A DNA stretch of 64,000 bases, from contig NZ_CP041330.1 in NCBI RefSeq assembly GCF_013394165.1, positions 2,100,501 through 2,164,500 on the forward strand, given 5' to 3'. Under the pieces are notes generated by a model. The model saw only the letters and a program-made list of their open reading frames with translations. It did no database searches and was not told the DNA's origin. Source of the DNA: Pseudoalteromonas sp. Scap06. Its GTDB lineage: Bacteria > Pseudomonadota > Gammaproteobacteria > Enterobacterales > Alteromonadaceae. Position 1 is the stretch's first letter. The number at the start of each line of letters is the position of its first letter. The position numbers were made by a program, and so were the translations under genes. This document shows positions 9,877-18,535 of this stretch, piece after piece.

Positions 9877-10071
9877 GTTTTAAAGTGTGCTTTTGCTATT
9901 GTTCAGCCGTTAAAATGCAGACAGCTTTTTAATTGCAAAGCTCTTAGATTTTGGCCCTTTAGAATTAGCCCGTTATTTTACGTTGTTTATTTAACTGATA
10001 ATCACTCAACGTGTTGTTAATCGCAGTAGAAAAAAGGATAATACACGGGATTTTATTAGCGTGAGGCACAC

Positions 10072-10653
10072 ATGACAGAATACGTCTTGTTATTAATTGG
10101 AACAGTGTTAGTTAACAACTTTGTATTAGTACAATTTTTAGGCCTTTGCCCGTTTATGGGTGTATCAGGAAAACTTGATACAGCCATAGGTATGTCTTTA
10201 GCAACTACCTTTGTGCTAACGCTTGCCTCTGTGACCAGTTATTTAGTAAACGAGTATATTTTATTACCACTAGATATCACCTACCTGAAAACAATGAGCT
10301 TTATTTTAGTTATTGCAGTGGTTGTTCAATTTACTGAAATGGTTGTTAGAAAAACCAGTCCAACGTTATACCGTCTACTGGGAATATTTTTACCTTTAAT
10401 AACGACTAACTGTGCAGTACTCGGTGTTGCTTTATTAAACATCAAAGAAGATCACACCTTTTTACAATCTGCCGTTTATGGCTTTGGTGCCGCTGTAGGT
10501 TTTTCATTAGTATTGGTTTTATTTGCGGCATTGCGCGAACGTTTGGCCGCAGCAGATGTGCCCACTCCATTTAAAGGAGCTTCAATCGCAATGATAACGG
10601 CAGGTTTAATGTCAATGGCCTTTATGGGTTTTACTGGATTAGTGAAGTTTTAA
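10072..10653 (+). CDS. rsxA: Electron transport complex subunit RsxA (RnfA)
   Basis: A 193-residue inner-membrane protein with six hydrophobic segments, homologous to RsxE and to NqrD/E. The hallmark [21 protein letters not shown] near the N-terminus includes the conserved Cys thought to contribute to the intramembrane iron centre, and a second copy of the motif is in [12 protein letters not shown]. The Rnf complex couples NADH-ferredoxin electron transfer to ion movement; in E. coli Rsx it keeps SoxR reduced. It is the first gene of rsxABCDGE, with the next start one base after its stop. A Shine-Dalgarno-like GTGAGG precedes the ATG. Confidence 0.95.
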   Translation: MTEYVLLLIGTVLVNNFVLVQFLGLCPFMGVSGKLDTAIGMSLATTFVLTLASVTSYLVNEYILLPLDITYLKTMSFILVIAVVVQFTEMVVRKTSPTLYRLLGIFLPLITTNCAVLGVALLNIKEDHTFLQSAVYGFGAAVGFSLVLVLFAALRERLAAADVPTPFKGASIAMITAGLMSMAFMGFTGLVKF

Positions 10654-10654
10654 T

Positions 10655-11209
10655 ATGACCTTGTTGTACGCTTTAATAGCGCTGGGTTTGCTGGCGTTAA
10701 TTTTCGGATTAATTTTAGGATTTGCAGCTGTTCGCTTTCGCGTTGAAGGTAACCCTGTAGTGGAGCAAATCGATACCATTTTGCCACAAACACAGTGTGG
10801 TCAATGTGGTTATCCTGGTTGTCGCCCTTATGCAGAAGCCATTGCCAATGGCGATGAAATAAACAAGTGCCCACCCGGTGGTGATGCGACAGTTAAAAAG
10901 TTAGCCGATTTGATGGGTGTTGAGGCTAAACCTCTAGCCGGCGGCGAACAAGCAGAGCCAGTTAAAACGGTGGCCTACATTCGCGAAGATGAATGTATTG
11001 GTTGTACCAAATGTATTCAAGCCTGCCCTGTTGATGCCATTGTTGGTGCAACCCGTCAAATGCACACCGTTCTAATTGACGAATGTACAGGCTGCGATTT
11101 GTGCGTTGAACCTTGTCCGGTCGATTGTATTGACATGCTACCCGTTGCACCAACAAAACAAACTTGGAAATGGCAACTAGACGCTATTCCTGTTACCCAA
11201 ATAGATTAG
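10655..11209 (+). CDS. rsxB: Electron transport complex subunit RsxB (RnfB)
   Basis: A 184-residue iron-sulfur subunit. It has an N-terminal membrane anchor (about 4-26), a Cys cluster of the C-G-Q-C-G-Y-P-G-C type (about 48-56) with a later Cys, and two ferredoxin 4Fe-4S motifs ([16 protein letters not shown] about 116-131, [16 protein letters not shown] about 146-161). In the family RnfB receives electrons from or passes them to ferredoxin on the cytoplasmic side. It starts one base after rsxA and is followed after 8 bases by rsxC, so it is clearly within the operon. Confidence 0.95.
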   Translation: MTLLYALIALGLLALIFGLILGFAAVRFRVEGNPVVEQIDTILPQTQCGQCGYPGCRPYAEAIANGDEINKCPPGGDATVKKLADLMGVEAKPLAGGEQAEPVKTVAYIREDECIGCTKCIQACPVDAIVGATRQMHTVLIDECTGCDLCVEPCPVDCIDMLPVAPTKQTWKWQLDAIPVTQID

Positions 11210-11217
11210 AGGTTTGA

Positions 11218-13608
11218 GTGGAAAAGTTACTTGAACAAATAAAAAAAGGCACCGTTTGGGCATTTCCTGGCGGCGTACATCCTCCGCAGCAAAAGTCATT
11301 ATCTAATAATACGCCTATTGCGCGCCTTCCTTTGCCTGAAAAACTCGTTCTGCCTTTAAAGCAGCATATAGGCGCTAGCGGCAAGTTAATTGTAGAAAAA
11401 AGCCAGCACGTATTAAAAGGTCAACCATTAACTAAGCCTTCTGCTAACTGGTCGGTACCTGTGCATGCACCTACATCAGGCACTATTATTGATATTACGC
11501 CTATGCCATCAGCACACCCTTCTGCTTTGCCTGAATTAAGCATTATTATTGAACCCGATGGCAAAGATACCTGGTGTGAATTATCGCCTTTAGCAAACCC
11601 AGCCAATGCATCACACGATGAACTCGTTGATGTTATTCATAATGCGGGGATCTCTGGCATGGGCGGCGCAGGCTTCCCAACCTATGTAAAAGCTGATATT
11701 AAACAACCTATTGAATTTTTGATTGTTAATGCGGTTGAGTGTGAACCTTATATCACGGCTGACGATACTTTAATGCGCGAGCACGCCGCTGAAATAGTCA
11801 AAGGTATTGAGCTAATGCAGCAGCTACTCAATCCGACGCTGTGTATTATTGGTATTGAAGATAATAAGCCTGAGGCTATCACAGCCATGACAGAAGCGGC
11901 GAAGCATAACGAGCATATTTTAATACAAACCGTGCCTACTGCTTATCCCTCTGGCGGTGAAAAACAGCTAATAAAGCTACTGACTAATCGTGAAGTTCCT
12001 AATGGTGGCATTCCTGCTGATATCGGTATTTTAGTACATAACACAGGTACCTTGTACGCCATTGCGCAAGCCGTATACGAAGGCAAACCATTAATAGAGC
12101 GCGTAGTTACAGTAACGGGTAATACTATTCATAAGCCCGGTAATGTATGGGCGCTATTAGGTACTGAGATAAAACACTTACTGGATTGCCAAGGGTTTTC
12201 ACCCGTACCACAACAGCGCGTCGTTATGGGCGGCCCTATGATGGGCTTTACCTTACCCACGGTTCGTATTGGCGTTGTTAAAACAACAAACTGTATACTT
12301 GCTCCAGATCATAAAGAATTAGCAGAGCCAGGCCCAGAAAAAGCCTGTATTCGCTGCAGTGCCTGTGCCGATGCGTGCCCTGCCTCGTTATTGCCACAAC
12401 AATTACAATGGTTTGCTAAATCAAAAGAATACGACAAACTCCAAGAGCATAACTTATTTGATTGTATTGAATGTGGCGCGTGTGCCTATGTTTGCCCAAG
12501 TGAAATACCACTCGTTCAGTACTACCGCGTTGCAAAAGTTGAGATTAAAGAGCAAATTGCCGAGAAGATAAAATCAGATCGCGCTAAAGAACGCTTTGAT
12601 GCACGTAAAGCGCGTTTAGAGCAAGAACAAGCTGAGCGAAAAAATCGCCACAAACGTAAGCCTGTAGCTAAATCTACCGAAGAACAGCAAAAAGTAGCCG
12701 ATGCCCTTGCCCGCGTTAAAGATAAAACCAGCGATGGTGACAATAAATCAGCTGTAGCAGCGGCAATTGCGCGTGCTAAAGCTAAAAAGCAAGGTGGCGA
12801 ACTTGAGCCAGATAACAGTGAAGTTGCAAAAGAACGCGCTGCCCGTAAAGAGCAAGCTCGCCTTTATAAAGAGCAAAAAGCACAAAGTAATGGTGATGAC
12901 GAAGCTGTAGATGACAAAAAGTCAGCAGTTGCAGCCGCTATTGCCCGCGCTAAAGCCAAAAAGGCAGCACAAGCTAATGAGCAAACAGCAAGCGATGACA
13001 CTGCAAGTGAATCACCCGTCGCTGCCGATGATAAAAAAGCTGCCGTCGCTGCCGCTATTGCTCGTGCTAAAGCCAAAAAGGCAGCACAAGCTAATGAGCA
13101 GGCAGCAAGTGATGACACTGCAAATGAATCACCCGTCGCTGCCGATGATAAAAAAGCCGCCGTCGCTGCCGCTATTGCCCGCGCTAAAGCTAAAAAGGCA
13201 GCGCAAGCTGCTGAGCAAACACCAAACGATAGCACAACAAGTGAATCTCCAGTTGCTGCCGATGATAAAAAAGCTGCCGTCGCTGCAGCCATTGCCCGTG
13301 CTAAAGCCAAAAAAGCAGCGCAAGCTGCTGAGCAAACACCAAACGATGACATAGCAAGTGAATCACCTGTCGCCGCCGATGATAAAAAAGCTGCCGTCGC
13401 TGCAGCCATTGCCCGCGCAAAAGCCAAAAAAGCAGCGCAAGCTGATGAATTAGCAAATCAAAGTGAAAACACTGAGCCACAAAGCAACGATGAACCTTCA
13501 GAAGCTTCACAGCAAACAGCTCAAGAAAAAAAGAAAGCCGCCGTAGCCGCCGCGATTGCTCGCGCTAAAGCTAAAAAGCAACAAAAAGAAGGAAATGATC
13601 AGTCATGA
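11218..13608 (+). CDS. rsxC: Electron transport complex subunit RsxC (RnfC) with long repeat tail
   Basis: A 796-residue, GTG-started peripheral subunit that binds NADH and FMN. The core (about 1-440) has the FPGGVHPP start, the GMGGAGFPT flavin/nucleotide region (about 145-155) and two 4Fe-4S motifs (CIRCSACADACP about 379-390, CIECGACAYVCP about 418-429). The last third is low-complexity: seven copies of AVAAAIARAKAKK, most within a 39-residue repeat containing SESPVAADDKK. Ala/Lys tails occur in other RsxC proteins, but the repeat count varies. The stop overlaps rsxD by four bases. A long antisense open frame over the repeat is a by-product of its composition. Confidence 0.95.
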   Translation: MEKLLEQIKKGTVWAFPGGVHPPQQKSLSNNTPIARLPLPEKLVLPLKQHIGASGKLIVEKSQHVLKGQPLTKPSANWSVPVHAPTSGTIIDITPMPSAHPSALPELSIIIEPDGKDTWCELSPLANPANASHDELVDVIHNAGISGMGGAGFPTYVKADIKQPIEFLIVNAVECEPYITADDTLMREHAAEIVKGIELMQQLLNPTLCIIGIEDNKPEAITAMTEAAKHNEHILIQTVPTAYPSGGEKQLIKLLTNREVPNGGIPADIGILVHNTGTLYAIAQAVYEGKPLIERVVTVTGNTIHKPGNVWALLGTEIKHLLDCQGFSPVPQQRVVMGGPMMGFTLPTVRIGVVKTTNCILAPDHKELAEPGPEKACIRCSACADACPASLLPQQLQWFAKSKEYDKLQEHNLFDCIECGACAYVCPSEIPLVQYYRVAKVEIKEQIAEKIKSDRAKERFDARKARLEQEQAERKNRHKRKPVAKSTEEQQKVADALARVKDKTSDGDNKSAVAAAIARAKAKKQGGELEPDNSEVAKERAARKEQARLYKEQKAQSNGDDEAVDDKKSAVAAAIARAKAKKAAQANEQTASDDTASESPVAADDKKAAVAAAIARAKAKKAAQANEQAASDDTANESPVAADDKKAAVAAAIARAKAKKAAQAAEQTPNDSTTSESPVAADDKKAAVAAAIARAKAKKAAQAAEQTPNDDIASESPVAADDKKAAVAAAIARAKAKKAAQADELANQSENTEPQSNDEPSEASQQTAQEKKKAAVAAAIARAKAKKQQKEGNDQS
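12908..13450 (+). repeat. Tandem 117-bp repeats within rsxC
   Basis: A repeated DNA unit encoding DDKKAAVAAAIARAKAKK recurs with exact 117-base spacing (starts of GCCGATGATAAAAAAG at 13024, 13141, 13258 and 13375), flanked by more diverged units upstream and downstream. The near-identity of neighbouring units implies recent slippage or unequal recombination. Confidence 0.9.
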
Positions 13609-14663
13609 AACTAACCATGGCCAGTTCACCCCACAATCATAGTCACAAATCTGTGACACGGTTAATGTTAACTGTAATTGCGGCTTGTATTCCTGGTGTT
13701 ATTGCGCAAGTTGTATTTTTTGGCACCGGTGTCCTTATCCAATTATTATTGGCGTTAGTGTGTGTAAGCGCATTTGAAGCAGCCGTTATGTTAATGCGTA
13801 AGCGCCCTATTTGGCCTGCATTAAGTGATGGCAGTGCATGGCTTACCGGTGTGTTATTAGCAATAAGTATTCCGCCCTTAGCGCCTTGGTGGATTATTGT
13901 TATAGGGTGTTTGTTTGCCATAGTTATTGTTAAACAACTATATGGTGGTTTAGGTTTTAATTTATTTAACCCTGCAATGGCAGCCTATGTGCTTTTATTA
14001 GTGTCGTTCCCTGTGCAAATGACTGCTTGGTTACCCGTTACAGAATTACTTAATACGGGTATTACTTTCAGCCAGCAGTTAAGCTTAATCTTTAGCGACT
14101 TTACCACGTTAGGATACAGCTTAGATCAGCTCCGAGTAGGAATAGACGGCAGCACAATGGCTACCCCACTTGATACCTTAAAAACAGATATTGCTCACGG
14201 ACTAACGGTGACAGAGAGCATGCAAAAGAGCGTATTTAATGAGTGGACTGGCCTAGGTTGGGGATGGGTTAACTTAGCCTTCTTACTCGGCGGCCTTTAC
14301 CTGTTAAAAACAAAAGTAATTAACTGGCATATACCAGTGAGTTTTATTGCAAGCTTAAGCTTATGCGCAGCAATTGGTTATATTGCCTCGCCAGGTACAG
14401 AGCCGGGTGTAGTGTTTCACTTGTTTAGTGGTGCGACTATGCTGGGGGCCTTTTTTATCGCCACCGATCCTGTATCAGCTGCAACCACTAATCGAGGTCG
14501 CCTTATTTATGGTGCAGCAATTGGTTTAATTGTGTATTTAATTCGCACCTTTGGTGGTTTTCCTGATGCAGTTGCATTTGGGGTGTTGCTAATAAACATA
14601 GCGGTACCGCTAATCGATTACTATACACAACCAAGAACCTATGGCCATGGAGCAGTAAAATGA
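13605..14663 (+). CDS. rsxD: Electron transport complex subunit RsxD (RnfD)
   Basis: A 352-residue inner-membrane protein of the NqrB/RnfD family with about ten hydrophobic segments. The motif FSGATMLGAFFIATDPVSA (about 274-292) carries the Thr that in homologues is covalently esterified by FMN. It begins inside the last codons of rsxC (ATGA overlap) and its end overlaps rsxG by four bases, so translation is coupled on both sides. Confidence 0.95.
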   Translation: MKLTMASSPHNHSHKSVTRLMLTVIAACIPGVIAQVVFFGTGVLIQLLLALVCVSAFEAAVMLMRKRPIWPALSDGSAWLTGVLLAISIPPLAPWWIIVIGCLFAIVIVKQLYGGLGFNLFNPAMAAYVLLLVSFPVQMTAWLPVTELLNTGITFSQQLSLIFSDFTTLGYSLDQLRVGIDGSTMATPLDTLKTDIAHGLTVTESMQKSVFNEWTGLGWGWVNLAFLLGGLYLLKTKVINWHIPVSFIASLSLCAAIGYIASPGTEPGVVFHLFSGATMLGAFFIATDPVSAATTNRGRLIYGAAIGLIVYLIRTFGGFPDAVAFGVLLINIAVPLIDYYTQPRTYGHGAVK

Positions 14664-15298
14664 TTATTTCTTCAATGGTAAAAAATGGCGCAATATTGTG
14701 TGGGTTTGCGTTACTAACAACGGGACTCGTTGCCACAATTAATACACTTACCGCTGATAAAATTGCAGAGCAAGAGCAGTTGCAGTTAACTAATCAGCTT
14801 CAAGAAGTATTGCCGCATTCCAAATACAGCAATGAGCTATCGCAAGATTGTGTAATTATATCTGATCCATTACTAGGGCCATACGATAACCAAGTTATTT
14901 ATCGTGCCCGAAAAGATAACGAACCTATGGCATTAGTCATTCGTCATGTCACCCCTAGCGGCTACAGTGGTGATATAAACTTACTCAGTGCAGTATATCG
15001 CGATGGTACCATTGCGGGTGTAAGGGTAACCAAACATGAAGAAACGCCAGGTTTAGGTGATAAAGTTGAAGTAAAAAAATCAGACTGGATCACCACATTT
15101 AATACAAAAACAGTACAAAGCGAAAGCGACGATCGTTGGGCCGTTAAAAAAGACGGCGGCCAGTTTGATCAGTTTACTGGCGCTACAATTACACCTCGTG
15201 CCGTTGTAGGCTCAGTCAAAAACGCGGTACTTTATGCACAAGATAACTTTGATGCTCTGTTCACAGCAGCAAACGCATGCCCAGAGGTAACGCCATGA
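14660..15298 (+). CDS. rsxG: Electron transport complex subunit RsxG (RnfG)
   Basis: A 212-residue subunit with one N-terminal membrane segment (about 8-30) and a periplasmic FMN-binding domain. The flavinylation motif is visible as FTGATITP (about 172-179), where the second Thr is the FMN attachment residue in the family, and [10 protein letters not shown] is the other typical family motif. In Rnf, the flavin of RnfG passes electrons within the membrane complex. ATG overlaps the rsxD stop and the TGA overlaps the rsxE start. Confidence 0.95.
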   Translation: MIISSMVKNGAILCGFALLTTGLVATINTLTADKIAEQEQLQLTNQLQEVLPHSKYSNELSQDCVIISDPLLGPYDNQVIYRARKDNEPMALVIRHVTPSGYSGDINLLSAVYRDGTIAGVRVTKHEETPGLGDKVEVKKSDWITTFNTKTVQSESDDRWAVKKDGGQFDQFTGATITPRAVVGSVKNAVLYAQDNFDALFTAANACPEVTP

Positions 15299-15993
15299 GC
15301 GAATTAAAAACCCTTTACAAAGAAGGCTTATGGGGAAATAACCCCGCCTTGGTACAGTTATTAGGTTTATGCCCTTTACTCGCTGTTACCTCTACAATTA
15401 CTAATGCGCTAGGTTTAGGCTTAGCAACCTTATTGGTATTAGTGGGCTCTAATATTACTGTATCAATAGTGCGTAACTGGGTACCTAAAGATATTAGAAT
15501 ACCTGTGTTTGTGATGATCATTGCCGGTTTTGTAACAATTGTGCAGCTGTTAATGAACGCTTACACTTTTGGCCTTTACCAATCTTTAGGGATTTTCATT
15601 CCGTTAATTGTAACCAACTGCGCCATTATTGGCCGTGCAGAAGCGTTTGCCTCAAAAAATCCAGTGCACTTATCCGCCTTTGATGGCTTGATGATGGGCT
15701 TAGGCTTTATGTTGGTTCTGGTTGTACTTGGCGCTATGCGAGAGCTGGTTGGACAAGGCACATTATTTGATGGTGCCGATTTATTACTCGGGCCTTGGGC
15801 TGCTATATTGCGCATTGAAGTGTTTAGCTTTGATAGCCAGTTTTTACTGGCCATTTTACCACCGGGCGCATTCTTAGGGCTTGGTCTGCTGATTGCCGCT
15901 AAAAATGTAATTGATGCACAAATAAAATCAAAACAAGTCGCACCGCCAGAAGCTGAAAAAGGCCCTCGAGCGCGTGTTACTAGCTTAACTTAA
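15295..15993 (+). CDS. rsxE: Electron transport complex subunit RsxE (RnfE)
   Basis: A 232-residue inner-membrane subunit with six segments, paralogous to RsxA. The conserved [19 protein letters not shown] and [13 protein letters not shown] motifs contain the paired half-channel Cys residues. I chose the ATG at 15295, which overlaps the rsxG stop as ATGA and gives the standard [17 protein letters not shown] start, rather than an ATG 18 bases upstream inside rsxG. It is the last Rnf gene; nth follows after 46 bases, an order common in gammaproteobacteria. Confidence 0.95.
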   Translation: MSELKTLYKEGLWGNNPALVQLLGLCPLLAVTSTITNALGLGLATLLVLVGSNITVSIVRNWVPKDIRIPVFVMIIAGFVTIVQLLMNAYTFGLYQSLGIFIPLIVTNCAIIGRAEAFASKNPVHLSAFDGLMMGLGFMLVLVVLGAMRELVGQGTLFDGADLLLGPWAAILRIEVFSFDSQFLLAILPPGAFLGLGLLIAAKNVIDAQIKSKQVAPPEAEKGPRARVTSLT

Positions 15994-16039
15994 GGGGAAA
16001 GCGCATTAACTTAATAAAAGCTAATGCGTTTTAAGTTAT

Positions 16040-16672
16040 ATGAATAAAGAAAAACGTCACCAAATACTTACTCGCTTACGCGATGACAATCCACATCCTG
16101 AAACGGAGCTTGAATATTCAAGCCCATTTGAGTTGTTAGTTGCCGTAACGCTCTCAGCACAAGCCACCGATGTTGGGGTAAATAAAGCCACTCGTAAATT
16201 ATTTCCGGTTGCTAATACGCCACAAGCCATTTTAGATATTGGCCACGACACACTACGTGATTACATAAAAACCATCGGCTTATTTAATTCAAAAGCAGCC
16301 AATGTATATAAAATGTGCCAAATATTGGTAGATCAGCATAACGGTGAAGTGCCAGAGAATCGTGAAGCTCTAGAAGCCCTCCCAGGCGTAGGTCGTAAAA
16401 CTGCTAACGTAGTATTAAATACAGCCTTCGGCTGGCCGACAATCGCTGTAGATACGCACATATTCCGTGTTTCTAACCGTACTAAACTTGCCATGGGTAA
16501 AGACGTGGTTGCGGTTGAACAAAAACTCGAAAAAGTGATCCCCAAAGAATTTAAAGTCGATGTACATCACTGGCTCATTTTGCATGGTCGCTATACCTGT
16601 GTTGCCAGAAAACCTAAATGTGGCAGCTGTATTATTGAAGATTTGTGTGAGTTTAAAGAGAAAACAGAGTAA
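16040..16672 (+). CDS. nth: Endonuclease III, DNA glycosylase/AP lyase
   Basis: Nth excises oxidised pyrimidines and cleaves the abasic site in base excision repair. The 210-residue protein is full length, with the helix-hairpin-helix LPGVGRKTANVV containing catalytic K120, D138 in AVDTH, and the 4Fe-4S loop C-x6-C-x2-C-x5-C at the end. The gene is intact, yet its last 246 bases (from codon F130) are duplicated five times downstream, each copy starting at the same point. I infer that its present 3' end was delivered by the most recent integrated element and that the 5' part is the resident chromosomal piece. Confidence 0.98.
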   Translation: MNKEKRHQILTRLRDDNPHPETELEYSSPFELLVAVTLSAQATDVGVNKATRKLFPVANTPQAILDIGHDTLRDYIKTIGLFNSKAANVYKMCQILVDQHNGEVPENREALEALPGVGRKTANVVLNTAFGWPTIAVDTHIFRVSNRTKLAMGKDVVAVEQKLEKVIPKEFKVDVHHWLILHGRYTCVARKPKCGSCIIEDLCEFKEKTE

Positions 16673-16702
16673 TTAAAGCCTGCTTTGTGCCATGAGCAGA
16701 CA

Positions 16703-16804
16703 GTGGTAACGCCTCGTTAAGAGGCAATAAAATAGTTGGCTAAAATTAAGCGACGAAGGAGCAAAAGCCAACTGTTTTTTGTCCTTTTAAACGACTTGTT
16801 ATAC
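16703..16804 (-). repeat. Probable integron attC site
   Basis: Read leftward, this starts GTATAACAAGTCGTT and ends TTAACGAGGCGTTACC. The ends are imperfect inverted repeats (TAAC and TCGTT paired with AACGA and GTTA), and inside is an exact pair AGTTGGCT/AGCCAACT (16766-16773 and 16734-16741). The layout of R'', L'', L' and R' boxes, the roughly 100-base size and the terminal GCGTTA are those of an attC. The stop codon of the adjacent gene lies inside the first box, as is common in cassettes. The R boxes deviate from the strict consensus. Confidence 0.6.
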
Positions 16805-17881
16805 GAATTTACCACTCAATTCAATAAGATAATCAGCAAAGCCATCTCTATCTTCTTCAAGACACAAGCCCATCTCATCTAAAAAGGTTACTATTTTTTC
16901 TTTGCTGCCTAGTTTTGCAGCTAGGATATGGTAAAGGTAGAAAATAGATATACCTTTACTCGCGGTATCACCCTCTGCATTAATATCATTAGCTCTAAGA
17001 AAAATATTTTTTTCATTCTCATTAATAGTTAAAATGAGGTCTGATATTTTTGTAATATTAAAATACTGCAAATATTTGAGGTGTCGGCTAACAAATTCTG
17101 AATCTAGCTCTTTCAAATTAAATTTAGCTTGTTCAGCAACTTTTTGATCCAATTTATTTACAACGTCACTCTTATTTAAGAACTCTAAAATTGTGACTAA
17201 ATCAATTTCCACTTCATCAGGTTTGGAGCTAATATTTTCTTCTACGTCATGTTGGTAGTTGGTTAACTCTTCTTTAATCTTAACAAAGCCTTCATCTGCT
17301 AATTCTAAAAGACTTGCTAATCTAGAAAATTGCCTTCTTACATGCTTAGGTACTTCAATTGTTGATTTGTATCCAATGTCATGCTCAATTTCAGCCCACG
17401 CGTGTTGCAGCACGGAGCGAATTTGAATTTCAACTTTTCTTCCGTTAAATCTTTGGTACTCTACCAACCGCTCTCTGTCTTGTGAAATTGAAACAACATA
17501 GTGCAATGATAAGTAGCCAAATCTATCAGGGTCTAAAGATGCTCTTTTATCGATAGAGTTTTTTGCATCGATAGCAAAATTATCTTCAATAATTTTAGCT
17601 ATTTTATCCACCTCATCAGAATAATTTGAAATTATCCTGATTCCAACGATATCTGTAATGTCCTGTATAGAAGTATATTTATCTTTATTGGTTACTTTTC
17701 GAGAGAGGCTATTCCTGTCTTTAACCCTTGATGATACAGAATGAGGCACAATAGCTTCATTGCTTAATAGAGCCGAGATCAGAGCGACCATTGATTGAGC
17801 CATTTCTTCATTTAGAGAAAGTTGCTCATCATACTCATCAATGATTTTAGATAATGACACTGTAGTTCCTTATTCGTATAA
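16710..17881 (-). mobile_element. Probable single integron gene cassette
   Basis: From the G^TTATAC junction (17882/17881, on the bottom strand) to the G^TTACC junction (16710/16709), this contains one gene, a very short leader and a trailing attC-like site, which is the standard cassette plan. A partial second attC-like 3' half precedes the gene. No integron integrase is in the window, so this is either a stray cassette or cargo acquired before the element entered nth. Confidence 0.5.
16799..17860 (-). CDS. RelA/SpoT-domain protein, putative alarmone synthetase
   Basis: A 353-residue protein whose first ~200 residues match the (p)ppGpp synthetase fold: SSRVKDRNSLSRK (about 42-54), DITDIVGIRI (67-76), FGYLSLHYVV (about 113-122) and VEIQIRSVLQHAWAEIEHDIGYK split across 142-164. 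The usual basic residue after GY in the G-loop (GYRS/GYKS) is Leu here. The rest is helical and unassigned. It has no HD hydrolase, TGS or ACT domain, so it is a stand-alone enzyme like small alarmone synthetases or toxic SAS proteins, some of which act in phage defence. A defence role is inference from mobile context. No separate antitoxin gene is visible. Confidence 0.75.
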   Translation of the reverse strand: MSLSKIIDEYDEQLSLNEEMAQSMVALISALLSNEAIVPHSVSSRVKDRNSLSRKVTNKDKYTSIQDITDIVGIRIISNYSDEVDKIAKIIEDNFAIDAKNSIDKRASLDPDRFGYLSLHYVVSISQDRERLVEYQRFNGRKVEIQIRSVLQHAWAEIEHDIGYKSTIEVPKHVRRQFSRLASLLELADEGFVKIKEELTNYQHDVEENISSKPDEVEIDLVTILEFLNKSDVVNKLDQKVAEQAKFNLKELDSEFVSRHLKYLQYFNITKISDLILTINENEKNIFLRANDINAEGDTASKGISIFYLYHILAAKLGSKEKIVTFLDEMGLCLEEDRDGFADYLIELSGKFV

Positions 17882-17950
17882 CAATTTAATAGTGCGCTCA
17901 TCGCGCATATTTCTGACGACGCTACGCTCATTTTTCTGCATAATATAGTT
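17876..17950 (-). repeat. attC-like 3' half upstream of the RelA/SpoT-domain gene
   Basis: Read leftward it ends in TTAAATTGTTATACG just before the gene's ribosome-binding region (AAGGAA). The GCGCACTATTAAATTGTTATAC end resembles an attC L'-R' half. A partly similar stretch (CGCTCATTTTCGTG, about 18031-18050) lies further out, but no convincing 5' half is seen. Confidence 0.35.
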
Positions 17951-18150
17951 TTAACAAATAAGCTAAGGTATTACTATCACTAAGTTTTCTAAAACTTTAA
18001 AAAAAGTTAAATAGAACAATATGCGCGCGTCGCTCATTTTCGTGAATATATGCGCAAAGCAGAGTTTGATCACCCAATTGACTTTTATATTATTCAATAT
18101 CAATGACAGGTTTTCGCTCAAAGCAGTCTTGAAAAAGTAAGTATTTTCGT
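17951..18150. other. AT-rich non-coding spacer
   Basis: No gene seen. It contains a GCGC-rich segment (TATGCGCGCGTCGC, about 18020-18034) that partly repeats motifs at 17893-17940. It ends at the conserved TCTAC box. Confidence 0.5.
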
Positions 18151-18180
18151 TCTACGTTCATTATATTTTGGCTGGCCGAC
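18151..18180 (+). repeat. Conserved junction box at nth copy 2
   Basis: TCTAC (18151-18155), 10 bases, then TTTTGGCTGGCCGAC. The upstream part is not nth sequence, yet it recurs at copies 3, 4 and 6; a likely recombinase recognition arm. Confidence 0.6.
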
Positions 18181-18412
18181 AATCGCTGTAGATACGCACA
18201 TATTCCGTGTATCAAACCGTACCAAGCTTGCTATGGGTAAAGATGTGGTTGCGGTTGAGCAAAAACTCGAAAAAGTGATCCCCAAAGAATTCAAAGTCGA
18301 TGTACATCACTGGCTCATTTTACATGGGCGCTATACCTGCGTTGCCCGTAAACCAAAATGTGGCAGCTGTATTATTGAAGACTTGTGTGAGTTTAAAGAT
18401 AAGACTGAGTAG
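18167..18412 (+). pseudogene. nth 3'-end duplicate, copy 2
   Basis: 246 bases, collinear with nth codons 130-210 plus stop, without insertions or deletions. By my count it differs from nth at 20 positions, and only one change alters the protein (E to D near the end). K120 lies outside it, so it cannot be an active glycosylase. The almost purely synonymous divergence shows that this sequence evolved under selection as a functional nth end until recently, probably in another lineage. Confidence 0.9.
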
Positions 18413-18421
18413 ATTTGAGTC

Positions 18422-18468
18422 AAGATCAAAGTTATACATGTTATACATGTTATACTCTGATCTTTTTT
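18422..18468. terminator. Bidirectional terminator-like hairpin
   Basis: AGATCA (18425-18430) and TGATCT (18458-18463) flank three repeats of GTTATACAT-type sequence and are followed by a T run. It separates the nth copy from the convergent lipoprotein gene. Confidence 0.55.
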
Positions 18469-18535
18469 AGCATTGAAATATCAGTTTATTGAGCAAATAA
18501 ATCTTTTAGCCGCAATATTCTAAAGTTAGTTTGAG

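Larger units (their letters stand above)
16427..18166 (+). mobile_element. Putative nth-integrated element 1 (RelA/SpoT cargo)
   Basis: Bounded on the left by the recombination point inside nth (TTCGGCTGGCCGAC) and on the right by the start of the second nth 3' copy. By this reading it comprises the current nth 3' end, an integron-like cassette with the RelA/SpoT-domain gene, and about 290 bases of AT-rich sequence ending in TCTAC-N10-TTTTGG. It encodes no integrase. The boundaries are inferred from the repeated nth sequence. Confidence 0.6.

Noticed and set aside
12864-13427. A 187-codon open frame antisense to rsxC rich in Ala and Leu
   Set aside because: It exists only because the repeated Ala/Lys codons of RsxC lack stops on the other strand; it is periodic with the repeat and has no ribosome-binding site.
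18167-18412. A second functional nth gene
   Set aside because: It lacks residues 1-129, including catalytic K120 and most of the helix-hairpin-helix, and has no start signal.
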